Assembly (NCBI GenBank): GCA_963803155.1
Contig: CAWDMN010000082.1
Span: forward strand, 1-64,000
DNA from: CAWDMN01 sp963803155
GTDB taxonomy: Bacteria; Acidobacteriota; Terriglobia; Versatilivoradales; Versatilivoraceae
DNA length: 64,000 bases
Direction of reading: 5' to 3'
Shown: positions 24,788 through 33,978 of the stretch, piece by piece
Layout: each line of letters begins with the position of its first letter
How positions within the stretch are numbered: position 1 is the first letter of the stretch
Notes under the pieces: model-generated
Told to the model about the DNA's origin: nothing
The model's input: only the letters and a program-made list of their open reading frames with translations
Databases searched by the model: none
Program-made: the position numbers and the translations under genes

Positions 24788-26575
24788 TCATTTTTTTTGC
24801 ATTTTGCTTGCCTTATTTCTCAAAGGTTTTCGCGCCAAAGCTTGGAACAATGCGTCGCGAGCCGATTCCACAGTTTTAGGATCGGAGGCACAATCTTGAG
24901 TAGTCCGGGCCACCTGACGAGCAATCGACCTCGCCTCAGATTCCATTCCTCTATCCTCCAGCAATCGCAACAGTTCGGCATCTTCAAATCCATCGCGAAG
25001 ATTCTCGAAGCGAATCGAGGAAAGCGGCTCCCCGTCTGGTCCCGGGTACATCAGCCAGCCATCGCCGAGTGGCCATTTGGTTCTCAGCCAATCCGTGCGA
25101 GTCAACCCTTTTCGGAAAGGAGCCCAATCTCTTCGTCCCGCATTCGTCCCCCACTGGTTCAATCCCCAATATTCAAAACCGGATACACGGTAGATATAAC
25201 TCAACCAGCCCAGCAGGCGTGCATCCATGGCGGGATACTCGATGAAGAGGTTGGGGTGTTCATGAGGATACACACAAACCGCCCAAATAACTTGTTCCCC
25301 ATTCTTACGTCTGGCCTCAATCCCCGATTTCTCATACTGCTGGACGTACACATCCCAAATGTCAGTAAAACCGGCCAGAGCTTGTACTCCCTTGATCTCA
25401 TTTAGACACAACCACACCTTTAGGCTTGGGTCTATCTGTTTGATGAAGCCAAAATTCTTCTTTACCGTATCCCACATTTCCGGGCCCGGCTCATCGGCAT
25501 TGTAGACAAAAGCTGCTTGGGCCAAGTCCTGCTCTCGCAACCAGGCGGTATATGCCCTCAACAATTCAGCCATAGCAGAGCGAAGCTGGGGATTCTGCTT
25601 TTCCCATTTCTGATCCCGATCAAAAATGGCAATGCAAAATTGCTGTAATCCATATTCGTTACCCAACCGGATCAATTCGCGGACCTTAGTGAAATCGTAC
25701 CCCATGGGAGTCTGCCGCACTGGCCAGGTCACACAGCTTCCGCCTTCCATATGATTCCCTTGTGAGATCATTTCAGGAGTCGGTCCAAGACTGCCCGCCT
25801 CCAGCGGGCCTCGCATCTTGGTCTGGTTCCACCCCATTAGCATATCAAAGGCGGGCCCCAAGTGGCGCCGAAAGGCAAAATCTGCCCATCGCTTGTACAT
25901 CTGGAGGAATTCGAGGCTTTCCAGGCCACCGGGCACATGGTAATGAGTGTTGAGATTGCCGGCAGGCATGAAGGCTGCGTTCCGGAAGGTTTGCTTCTTG
26001 GGAAGCTCTACATCGAAGAGTTGAACCTGGTATTTGTGCTCAGGAATATGATGCTGGCTGGTTTTTACGGAGAGTCTCCCTATGTAGGTTCCCGGCGGGG
26101 TTCCTGGAGGCGCGAATAAAGTCACCCAAACCGGCTGCGTTTCGCCCGATTTCACGTCGAAAGGACGGCTGGGCAACAGTGGGTCGGGCCACCATCCAAT
26201 TTTGACGGCTTTTCCCCAGGGGCGGCGATCATCCGGAAGAGACTTAATGTATCCAACCAGGCTGAGCTCTACCTGGATAGCCGGTTCTTCACTTACAACG
26301 CCCGCAATAGCCAAAGGTGCAGCCATAACAGAGACGTCATGCAAATCTTCTCCTTGCGCGGTCACAAGCATTTGGAAAGATTCATATTCGCCGCGCGCCA
26401 TGCGGATTTGATATGACGAGAGGCCCCTTTGGCCGGATTCGTCCAAAAAAACTTTCACGGTGGGGCTCTGGAAAGACACAATAATTTTTGCTGCTGCCTG
26501 ATCCGTAAAAATCAGGAGAAAGAGGAGAAAAGCCTCTGCCCATCGAAGGGTGACTGGATGCCCCAATCCGTGCAT
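24788..26575 (-). CDS. Exported DUF4091 / GH123-like glycoside hydrolase
   Basis: 595 residues from the ATG at 26575, which has GGAG ten bases upstream and a good signal peptide (EAFLLFLLIFTDQAAA). A TTG 12 codons further upstream is less likely. An N-terminal β-domain (about 30-180) precedes a TIM-barrel DUF4091 region. The adjacent acids in YNADEPGPEMW (Asp361, Glu362) match the substrate-assisted catalytic pair of GH123 β-N-acetylgalactosaminidases. The C-terminal SSIRFENLRDGFEDAELLRLLE is the diagnostic end of DUF4091. Activity on N-acetylhexosaminides is therefore plausible but unproven. It heads the genes downstream of the TonB receptor terminator. Confidence 0.8.
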   Translation of the reverse strand: MHGLGHPVTLRWAEAFLLFLLIFTDQAAAKIIVSFQSPTVKVFLDESGQRGLSSYQIRMARGEYESFQMLVTAQGEDLHDVSVMAAPLAIAGVVSEEPAIQVELSLVGYIKSLPDDRRPWGKAVKIGWWPDPLLPSRPFDVKSGETQPVWVTLFAPPGTPPGTYIGRLSVKTSQHHIPEHKYQVQLFDVELPKKQTFRNAAFMPAGNLNTHYHVPGGLESLEFLQMYKRWADFAFRRHLGPAFDMLMGWNQTKMRGPLEAGSLGPTPEMISQGNHMEGGSCVTWPVRQTPMGYDFTKVRELIRLGNEYGLQQFCIAIFDRDQKWEKQNPQLRSAMAELLRAYTAWLREQDLAQAAFVYNADEPGPEMWDTVKKNFGFIKQIDPSLKVWLCLNEIKGVQALAGFTDIWDVYVQQYEKSGIEARRKNGEQVIWAVCVYPHEHPNLFIEYPAMDARLLGWLSYIYRVSGFEYWGLNQWGTNAGRRDWAPFRKGLTRTDWLRTKWPLGDGWLMYPGPDGEPLSSIRFENLRDGFEDAELLRLLEDRGMESEARSIARQVARTTQDCASDPKTVESARDALFQALARKPLRNKASKMQKK

Positions 26576-26680
26576 TGCCCAATTCTCCGAGTAGAACACA
26601 CTCTTTGCCAATCAACACTCATCGGTATCGAGGTGTTGGGCACCCGCGAAATTATTATGAATGAGGGTGTGAGAGAAAAG

Positions 26681-26729
26681 GGCCGAATTCTATGCCGCGG
26701 TTAAAATCCACGGCAGTGCAAATTCGGCC
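26681..26729 (-). terminator. Intrinsic terminator after the TonB receptor gene
   Basis: GGCCGAATT (26681-26689) pairs with AATTCGGCC (26721-26729), and the inner arms TGCCGCGG/CCACGGCA extend the stem with one mismatch. On the minus strand the stem is followed by CTTTTCTC. The position, just downstream of the receptor stop codon at 26766, fits a terminator. Confidence 0.7.
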
Positions 26730-26765
26730 TCCCGTTAGTATTTTGCGAAAGGACAAACCGGTTTC

Positions 26766-29700
26766 TTAAAAGTCAATCCGCGCGCCAAGGACGAGCCGCC
26801 TCATGCCGCTGGCATACCTTGAAACCAAACCAAAGGAAGCGCTGTTGATATTCGTATTGGGATTCCCAAAATTTGCCCGGTTAAAGGCATTAAACGTATC
26901 GCACCGAAATTGCAGGCGGGCATTCTCCTTGATCTTCCAATTTTTGGCCATACTGAGGTTCCAGATCTCCTGGCCGGGACCAGTTAAGATATTGCGCGCT
27001 GAATTTCCATAGAATCCACGACCTGACTCAGGTCTGACGAAGGCAGTCTTGTCGAGAATTGGCAGGCCGGATTTGATCATCTGTCTCATGACGCCCGAAA
27101 GCATTCCATCCCCGACTCGGTCAGGTCTTCCACCATATTCATTGGTGTTGGCGGGATCCGTTCCCGAAAAGCTCGGACTCAAGCGAGCTCCAGACTGCAT
27201 CGTGGTAATGCCCATGACCTCCCAGCCGCCTAGGAAAAAGTTTGCGAATTTTGGAACATTATTCAAAAATTGCCTGCCCTTGCCAAATGGTAAATTGTAG
27301 ACGAAGCTAAAACGTAAGACATGTCTTCGAATCGCTGAATCATCGGCACGCTCCAGGTAGCGGGCGTACTGGTTCTGTTGTGCGCTTGGACCAAAGCCGG
27401 CAAGGCTGACGTCACTGAGTCCTTTAGACCAGCTGTAGTTGGTGTTAAACGAGAGACCTTTGGACAATCTGCGATCGGCCTGGACATTGAATCCATGGAA
27501 AATCGAAGACCCACCCGTCTGGATGAGATTGGCAGGATTGAAGAGTTGGTAAGGCATGCGCGCGGAATCGTAAGGGGTGGTGCTGGGATGAAGCAAGTTC
27601 AGGTTGTCGGTATACGGGATGTGAAGGGCTCTTGTCCCCACATAGCTAAGATCTATGGCAGTACCCCAGATCTGCCTGCCTACCGAGAAGTTCCACTGAT
27701 AGCTCCTTTCCCATGGGAAATCCGGGCTGACTCCGGTGGCAGAGTATAGTCCCGCGTAATCATTGGCTTTGATCGTGAACGGATTTGGAAAACTGATTCG
27801 GGGGACATTGTTTTCAATATACCAGGATTGGTTCGATTGCCATGGCCCCCCCGTCAATCCCATCGTCAAATTCCCTTGCAGCATTTGAGTGTAGAGTCCA
27901 AACCCGGCTCGAATCACCGTAGTCGCATCCGAGAAGGGACGGAAAGCCAGGCCCACTCGCGGACTCCAGTTATTGTGATCTCCATGGATTAAGCTGCGCG
28001 TCGGATAGCCGGCCGATGAAGCTGGCGTGATTGGCAACGCAGCCGCAACTTCAGGAACCATATCCGCGGGAAGTGAGGATCCCGCCGTTACCAAATTGCC
28101 TGTTTTGGGGTCAAAATTGTATAAGTGATTATATTTTTCGACCCAAGGTGTCTGAACATCATAGCGCAAACCATAATTTAGGGTGATCTTCTGGTTGATC
28201 TTAAAATCATCCTGAATATAGAAGCCCATTTGCCAACTGCGAATGTAGGCGTTGGGCCGAGGCATGCTGCGCGCGGAATAGCTGGGATAGCCGAGCAGGA
28301 AATTGGCATAGCTAAAACCGCTCAGTTGATCATCAAAAGCGAAAGAGCCGCGTACGGAGAGATCTTTGTACTCATCATTGTACTGATACCGCCGGCCATC
28401 AAAGCCCATCTTGAAACTGTGCCGCCCCCGATACCAGGAAAGATTGTCGATTAGCTGGTAAGTATTATCAGCTTGGCGCAGGGTCGCCCAGCCGCTGTTG
28501 CCGGAAAATCCGACAATGCCACTGAAACTGAATCCAGGCATCCCGCTAATCGCCGGGTCATTGCTGGGATTGTCAATCCCTTGGAGCCCAATTTGCGAAA
28601 GGACGTCTTGTCCATAATTGTAGTCGGAATAAAGCAGGCCGTTCCGGTTAAACGCAAACTTGGCTTCATTCACCAGATTTGGATTGAAGGTGTGCGTATC
28701 TGAAATCATAACATTGCGGCTTGGTATATTCTGTTTTCCACTCCCGTCTCCAAACCCCCCCTTTAAAGGGCCCGGATTGATGTCCTGGTTGTGTCGAATG
28801 ATCCCTATCCGGGTAAAAAGCGTGTTCTTGTTAGACAGGTTGTGGTCTACACGAATATAAAAATTGTCGGCATTATATTGGTTACCCGGGTCGTTGGTAT
28901 AGTTCTCCGTCAGTCCGAAATCACCCGATCCCACCAGGTTGGGGTCCGGATAAAGCAGGTCCTGCACTTTTTGGGACACCGAACTGATACGGTCGGAAGG
29001 TATTTTGTTGTTCAGGAAAGGCAGTCCCGTAAGCGGATCTACAATCTGAACTTGAGGAAGCAGAGCTGAAAAATCTCCCTGGCGAAAGGCCGGAGTCGGA
29101 ATGGTAATGTACTGGCGGCCACCATAACGGTAGCGGGACCCAGAATAGTCAAAAAAGTAAAATGTCTTGTTGTGCCCATCATATACATGCGGAATATCCA
29201 GCGGGCCGCCAACATTTGCGTGGAACATGTTGTGGTTTTCGAATGACGGTTTGCTCGGATCGTTCCAGGCATGTGCGGAAAAATAGGAGTTGTAATTTGC
29301 CCAATAGACACTGCCGTGCAAGGCGTTTTCTCCAGATCGAGTGATCGCGACAAACTGGGAGACTTGGGAATATTCCGCCGAACTATTGGCCGTGATTACT
29401 TTCATTTCCCTAAAGGTTTCAATGCCCGCATTAAATCCATTGGCACCCACGGAGCTGAACACCGGGCTATTCACCGCCGAGCCATCCGTGGTGAAATTGA
29501 CTCCCGTATCGCGCGCTCCATTGACAACATAGCTATTTTGAACGCCCGCCGTAACTTTCGCTACATTCGCCCAACTGCGGCCCAAGGGACTTTCCGGCAG
29601 CTCGTCGAAGTCCCGCGATGTTTTTACGTTTGAGAGTGTCGCGGTCTCTGTTTCTACTTGTCCCAAACTTCCTTCCACTGAGATGGTGCTCGTAATTTCC

Positions 29701-30041
29701 CCCACCTCGAAGCCCACGTCCACTCGTTTGATTTGGCTTGAGTTGAGGTCGATTTTGCTGTGCACGACGGATTTAAATCCCGGCGCGCTGGCACTGACCT
29801 GATAAAAACCGGTTTCCAGGCCAGCAATCCGGTAATCCCCATTGGGATCGGTTACCATGCTTCGTTCCGCATTGGTGCCCTCATTTTTGACTGTGATCGT
29901 GGCGCCGACCACCACGGCTCCGCTGGAGTCTTTGACTGTTCCCAAGATTGTGCTTTGAACCTGCCCCAGTACTTCAGCGGCTGGGACCGCCAAAAGCCCA
30001 AAAAACAGGAGCGCCCCAAGAAACTTATGAAGTCCCCTCAT
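26766..30041 (-). CDS. TonB-dependent receptor, Oar-like
   Basis: 1091-residue outer-membrane protein with a signal peptide ending near AAEVLG. An N-terminal carboxypeptidase-regulatory-like domain (about 27-115, ILGTVKDSSGAVVVGATITV, DPNGDYRIAGLETGFYQVSA) precedes a plug and a long β-barrel ending in GARIDF. This is the Oar-like layout abundant in Acidobacteriota, where such receptors are thought to import glycans or peptides with TonB-ExbBD; no SusD lies nearby. GGAGG lies nine bases before the ATG. A consensus promoter with a palindromic operator candidate lies upstream, shared with the ROK gene. A terminator follows the gene, so it is probably transcribed alone. Confidence 0.9.
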   Translation of the reverse strand: MRGLHKFLGALLFFGLLAVPAAEVLGQVQSTILGTVKDSSGAVVVGATITVKNEGTNAERSMVTDPNGDYRIAGLETGFYQVSASAPGFKSVVHSKIDLNSSQIKRVDVGFEVGEITSTISVEGSLGQVETETATLSNVKTSRDFDELPESPLGRSWANVAKVTAGVQNSYVVNGARDTGVNFTTDGSAVNSPVFSSVGANGFNAGIETFREMKVITANSSAEYSQVSQFVAITRSGENALHGSVYWANYNSYFSAHAWNDPSKPSFENHNMFHANVGGPLDIPHVYDGHNKTFYFFDYSGSRYRYGGRQYITIPTPAFRQGDFSALLPQVQIVDPLTGLPFLNNKIPSDRISSVSQKVQDLLYPDPNLVGSGDFGLTENYTNDPGNQYNADNFYIRVDHNLSNKNTLFTRIGIIRHNQDINPGPLKGGFGDGSGKQNIPSRNVMISDTHTFNPNLVNEAKFAFNRNGLLYSDYNYGQDVLSQIGLQGIDNPSNDPAISGMPGFSFSGIVGFSGNSGWATLRQADNTYQLIDNLSWYRGRHSFKMGFDGRRYQYNDEYKDLSVRGSFAFDDQLSGFSYANFLLGYPSYSARSMPRPNAYIRSWQMGFYIQDDFKINQKITLNYGLRYDVQTPWVEKYNHLYNFDPKTGNLVTAGSSLPADMVPEVAAALPITPASSAGYPTRSLIHGDHNNWSPRVGLAFRPFSDATTVIRAGFGLYTQMLQGNLTMGLTGGPWQSNQSWYIENNVPRISFPNPFTIKANDYAGLYSATGVSPDFPWERSYQWNFSVGRQIWGTAIDLSYVGTRALHIPYTDNLNLLHPSTTPYDSARMPYQLFNPANLIQTGGSSIFHGFNVQADRRLSKGLSFNTNYSWSKGLSDVSLAGFGPSAQQNQYARYLERADDSAIRRHVLRFSFVYNLPFGKGRQFLNNVPKFANFFLGGWEVMGITTMQSGARLSPSFSGTDPANTNEYGGRPDRVGDGMLSGVMRQMIKSGLPILDKTAFVRPESGRGFYGNSARNILTGPGQEIWNLSMAKNWKIKENARLQFRCDTFNAFNRANFGNPNTNINSASFGLVSRYASGMRRLVLGARIDF

Positions 30042-30161
30042 GACACAACCTCCTAAATTGAAATGCCGCGAACCGGCTTGAGTTCAAAACGTCCTCCACT
30101 CCTCCGGAGTTGGGGAATGCGAATGAATTGGCAATGGTTTGGAGTTGGTGTTTATTAATTA

Positions 30162-30176
30162 ATTCATTCAATGAAT
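30162..30176. promoter_or_regulatory. Palindromic operator candidate upstream of the TonB receptor
   Basis: ATTCATT-C-AATGAAT is a perfect 7-bp inverted repeat. It is identical to the site at 35211-35225 on the ROK promoter. It starts about six bases downstream of the predicted transcription start, where a bound repressor would block the polymerase. Confidence 0.7.
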
Positions 30177-30188
30177 GAATCAAGTGAG

Positions 30189-30217
30189 ATCATAAATACT
30201 CCCCTTCTTGCTGTCAA
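30189..30217 (-). promoter_or_regulatory. Sigma70-type promoter of the TonB receptor gene
   Basis: On the minus strand TTGACA (30212-30217) is followed after 17 bases by TATGAT (30189-30194). This is nearly consensus. The predicted start near 30182 gives a leader of about 140 bases. Confidence 0.7.
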
Positions 30218-30430
30218 GAACTTTTTAGCAGAACTGTTATTTTTTTTTGTCGGCTCCGCTCTCAGAGGGGTCAGGAGGGCACCGCCGCTTCCTTTTGCTG
30301 CTGAAACAATCAGCGGGAGGCAGATGAAACAAGCCCGTTTGCCTTTGCACGGATGGATTAGCTGTCAGAAAGATCAGCCATTTTAAGGGGATGGCAGATG
30401 ACATTCTTCCGGTCAGGATGCCCCATATCC

Positions 30431-31777
30431 TCACTTCTTCAGCGCCACCAAAAACTGCATCACTTTTTGTCGCGCTTGATCGGCTTGCTCTTGGGTGTTG
30501 AGCTTTTCGAATAGATCAAACTCCGCCAGCGCTCTTTTCTTATCCCCGAGCCGTTTATAAGCCTGCCCCAACCGGAAATGTGCCATTGCGAGTTTGGGAT
30601 TGAATTGGAGAGCTTTCCGCAATCGGGGGATGCTCTCTTCCTGGTGGCCTTCATCCTGAAAAATGATGCCGAGCAACAAATGGGCTTCGGCCAAATGGGG
30701 GTCAAAGGACAAGGCTCGGTTCAAGTTATTCTTCGCCAGCTGGAATTGAGGCTGAGGAGAGCTGTGTGCATGATCATATAAGATGTTGCCATAGTGATAA
30801 TAAGCCCAAGCATCCGTGGGATCCTTTTTCAAGTAGGATCGTAGCGCCGTCTCGATGGCAGCTTGAGATCCTGGTGCTGAGTCGTAAAGCTTGCCGAGGA
30901 AAAAGTATGCGAACTTGTTCTTGCCATCGAAATGAATTGCATCCAACAAGGCAGTGGATGCCTCCTCCGGCTTTCCGGAAAAATAATAGGCGGATCCCAA
31001 TCCCAGTCGCATCCTCACAGAGTTGGGAAAGTCACGGACTCCGGAGGAAAAAATGGCAACTGCGGCTGAATTTGTCTGATGGGTCAAAAGTTCAAAACCA
31101 TAATCGAATCGGAATCCTTCATTGCCTGGTTCTAATTCCGCCGCTTTCTGGAAGGCTTCTACTGCTTCCAAATAATGTTTTCGCTCTTCCTCAATCATGG
31201 CGAAAAGGTTGTATGCCTCTGCCCGGGAGTGTTGCTTGATTAATGACCGAGCAGCTTGTGCGGCCTTTTCAAATTGTTTGGATTGGAAATAAGCAAGCGT
31301 CAAATTGTACTTAATGTCGTAAGAATCTGGAAATTTCTCCCTGATTTTCTCCATGATCGGGATGGCGGAGGAGTAATCATCGTGGCTGGCCAACAGGCTT
31401 GCGACTTCAAATAGGCGCGGATCCTCCGGCTTGAGCAGGCTTTGCAGCTTTTCAGCTGTATCCCGGATTGCCGAGCGTTGTCGCAGCAATATCTGGCATT
31501 CGAGAATTTTGGTCAGTGGCGGAATATCCGTTGGCCGAGAAGCGTAGACTTTCCGGAAAAATAACAATGCCTTCGCGGGATCATGTTGCTTCAATGCAAT
31601 TATGCCCAGCTGGTAATTGGCTGCCACATCGTTGGGATTGGACTGTAAGATCCGCAATGCTTTTAAACGCGATTGTTCCAGCTGTTGATCGGCAGGATAG
31701 GAATGGACAGGCGGAAAGAATAAAACTGCACAATACAAAAGGAAAACAGCCCATCTTTTAAAAATAGAATGATTCAT
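30431..31777 (-). CDS. Exported TPR-repeat protein
   Basis: 448 residues from the ATG at 31777, preceded by AGGAG and giving a signal peptide (RWAVFLLYCAVLFFPPVHS). An in-frame upstream start at 31834 would mask that signal. The rest is a solenoid of about ten tetratricopeptide repeats, for example DVAANYQLGIIALKQHDPAKAL, LAEAHLLLGIIFQDEGHQEE and LAMAHFRLGQAYKRLGDKK. Such proteins assemble periplasmic complexes. It lies between the esterase-like gene and the receptor gene, so it may be last in the ROK-led transcript. Confidence 0.83.
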   Translation of the reverse strand: MNHSIFKRWAVFLLYCAVLFFPPVHSYPADQQLEQSRLKALRILQSNPNDVAANYQLGIIALKQHDPAKALLFFRKVYASRPTDIPPLTKILECQILLRQRSAIRDTAEKLQSLLKPEDPRLFEVASLLASHDDYSSAIPIMEKIREKFPDSYDIKYNLTLAYFQSKQFEKAAQAARSLIKQHSRAEAYNLFAMIEEERKHYLEAVEAFQKAAELEPGNEGFRFDYGFELLTHQTNSAAVAIFSSGVRDFPNSVRMRLGLGSAYYFSGKPEEASTALLDAIHFDGKNKFAYFFLGKLYDSAPGSQAAIETALRSYLKKDPTDAWAYYHYGNILYDHAHSSPQPQFQLAKNNLNRALSFDPHLAEAHLLLGIIFQDEGHQEESIPRLRKALQFNPKLAMAHFRLGQAYKRLGDKKRALAEFDLFEKLNTQEQADQARQKVMQFLVALKK

Positions 31778-31937
31778 GATGAATCTTCGGACTCCTGTCG
31801 AGGTCCTTATTGCCTGAGCGAAAAACAACTCCATGTATCTACATGCTTGGCGCTTCTCAAAAGGATTCCTTCCTTCTTGGAGTCATGGAGAGAATTTCCT
31901 GCCACCTCCCTATTCTTAATTCTTATGGATACTGTTG

Positions 31938-33968
31938 CTAATATTTCCAAATCTGTAAAGCTTCCGGCAGGCTGTCCGCCTGGGCCAGGTTTGATGGTGT
32001 TCCTTGAAGCGCATAAAGACGTCGGGTGTAATTATAAGGTTCCGGCAGGTTTGTAAGAGAGACAATTCGTCGTGGCGCAAAAGCAGCCGCAACTTCGGGG
32101 ATGTCCGTCACTCTCAAAATATTCAATAATGCCGGCCTTTGCCAATGGGATGCGGGAGGGTCCGAAAGGATTACCTGCATGACACGTTGATCGAAAAGGG
32201 CTGCATAGAGGGCAAGAATTCCCATGTCCTCTTTTCCATAAAGCGAAATAGTCGAAGTGAGAATCCCGGCTTCGCTTGCGGCCCACTCTACGGCACGCAA
32301 AATGTCCCAAACCTGCATTGAGCCGATGGTTCGGCCCACCCACGAGGCCGTCCTTTCAATCTCCGCGTATTCAAGAGCGTTCAAGGAATGTTCCGTCAAT
32401 CGCGGGTTGAGTACCATCACATGATACCGCCCCAACACTGGCAGCAACTCATCGTAATCGAAGAGATAAATCGAATCGCCAGGCTGTTTGACATAAATCA
32501 GGAGGGGAGCCTTTTTTGAGTTGTCTTTGAGGGCAAAGAGCTGGGCGCGTATTCGAATTCCCGGTTCACTGGTAAACTCAACTTCTTTGTAATTGGCATA
32601 ACGTGCAGCCCAGCCACCATCAAAGGGGAGAAGAGCGGTTTGAAAAGCAATCTTCTCCTGAGGGAACCAGCGAAAAACCTTATCCTTAAGCTGTTCTACT
32701 ATTCCACGCCGCCGCGACTGCCAAAGTCTAAGTGAGTTCCACTCCTGAAGGCGCGCAGTGGGAATGAAAGAATTATGAATTCGATAATTGATGGCATCCA
32801 CTGGGGGCTTGGCAAGACAGGCAAGGCTCTCAGGCTTTTCCATCTGAAGCGACTCTTCCTGAAATGGACCCGTATCCCCGTGCAACCACTGGCCCATCCA
32901 TTCTCGGACCTTCCGCAAAAAAAGTGGCGCATAGGTGTGGCCAACTTCGTCGTCAACTTCCTGGATTTGGGATGTTTTTATGCCTCCGTCGAAGTAAAGA
33001 TCATAAACTCGCTTCACTCGTTGGTAAACCTCATGATATCCATCGGGTGGAAAATCCGAGTCTTTTCGGCCGCTGCAAAGGATGAGAGGGCGTGGGGCAA
33101 TCAGGGCGCCGACTAGTGGAAAGTCTTCCAGATAAGTATTGTGAAAATAGATGCAGTCGCACTGGCCAGATGCCACCCAATGAGCGGCCTGTGAACCGAA
33201 TGTGTAAGTGGCACAAACGGGCGCGGCAACGGCAACTCTCTCGTCCAAGGCCGCGGTAAACCAGGTGACGGATCCGCCCCCGGAGATCCCAGTCATTCCT
33301 ATCCTTTTCATGTCAACATCCCGCCGCGATTCCAAATAGTCCAGAGCGCGCATGGCGTTCCATACCTCAACCCCGACCGGCGTATAGCCCAAAGAGAGCC
33401 AATTCCATAAATTCAAATCGTGGATACCATGATGAATGCCCGCCACTTCCCCAAACTCTAAAGTATCCAATACCAGACAAGCATAACCATGGGACGCAAA
33501 CCAGATGACACGCTCTTGATAAAATGATTTTGCGCCGAGAGGATGCGGAGAATGACCACAGACATATAGAATTGCGGGATACGGAGCAGATCCCGTTAGG
33601 GGAAGATAAAGGTTTCCGGTTACGTAGAGTCCAGGGAGGCTTTGATAGACAATTTTTTCAATCCGGTAAGCGGCAAGTTTGACTGTTCCCGTTATCCGCA
33701 CCTTGAGCGGAGTTCGCCTGGGTAAAGGATCCAGCCCAAGCATATAGCGCAGCCGTTGTTTAAGCAGCGAGCGCTGTTTTAGCCAGGTATTCAGGTTGTC
33801 AATGGAAGAAAGACTTTGGGAGGAAATCCGGGCAGCTGTGGCCTGGAGATAAGCGCGGACCATTTGATGGCGATTCTCAGCGCCGTCCTGCGTCCAAACG
33901 TGATGAACTGGCCAAAGCACAAGCAATAGAAGCCCGAATCCTGTCATTCGAGAGGCATTGCTTCTCAT
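31938..33968 (-). CDS. Exported α/β-hydrolase, acetyl-xylan-esterase/prolyl-oligopeptidase-like
   Basis: About 676 residues with a signal segment (GFGLLLLVLWPVHHVWT). The ATG at 33968 lies ten bases after the ROK stop codon, implying co-transcription; an earlier frame start lies inside the ROK gene. The first hydrolase domain holds the nucleophile elbow GMTGISGGGSV (Ser229) plus ALIAPRPLILCSGRKDSDFP with the likely Asp and a GHTYAP His, as in the acetyl xylan esterase/S9 group. A second half (about 400-676) looks like a degenerate repeat of the same fold without a clear nucleophile elbow. Deacetylation of a glycan imported by this locus is an inference. Confidence 0.72.
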   Translation of the reverse strand: MRSNASRMTGFGLLLLVLWPVHHVWTQDGAENRHQMVRAYLQATAARISSQSLSSIDNLNTWLKQRSLLKQRLRYMLGLDPLPRRTPLKVRITGTVKLAAYRIEKIVYQSLPGLYVTGNLYLPLTGSAPYPAILYVCGHSPHPLGAKSFYQERVIWFASHGYACLVLDTLEFGEVAGIHHGIHDLNLWNWLSLGYTPVGVEVWNAMRALDYLESRRDVDMKRIGMTGISGGGSVTWFTAALDERVAVAAPVCATYTFGSQAAHWVASGQCDCIYFHNTYLEDFPLVGALIAPRPLILCSGRKDSDFPPDGYHEVYQRVKRVYDLYFDGGIKTSQIQEVDDEVGHTYAPLFLRKVREWMGQWLHGDTGPFQEESLQMEKPESLACLAKPPVDAINYRIHNSFIPTARLQEWNSLRLWQSRRRGIVEQLKDKVFRWFPQEKIAFQTALLPFDGGWAARYANYKEVEFTSEPGIRIRAQLFALKDNSKKAPLLIYVKQPGDSIYLFDYDELLPVLGRYHVMVLNPRLTEHSLNALEYAEIERTASWVGRTIGSMQVWDILRAVEWAASEAGILTSTISLYGKEDMGILALYAALFDQRVMQVILSDPPASHWQRPALLNILRVTDIPEVAAAFAPRRIVSLTNLPEPYNYTRRLYALQGTPSNLAQADSLPEALQIWKY

Positions 33969-33978
33969 GGATTTTTTC

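Noticed and set aside
30042..30430. SusD-type gene next to the TonB receptor
   Set aside because: The region is non-coding, and no SusD-like sequence is present anywhere in the block.
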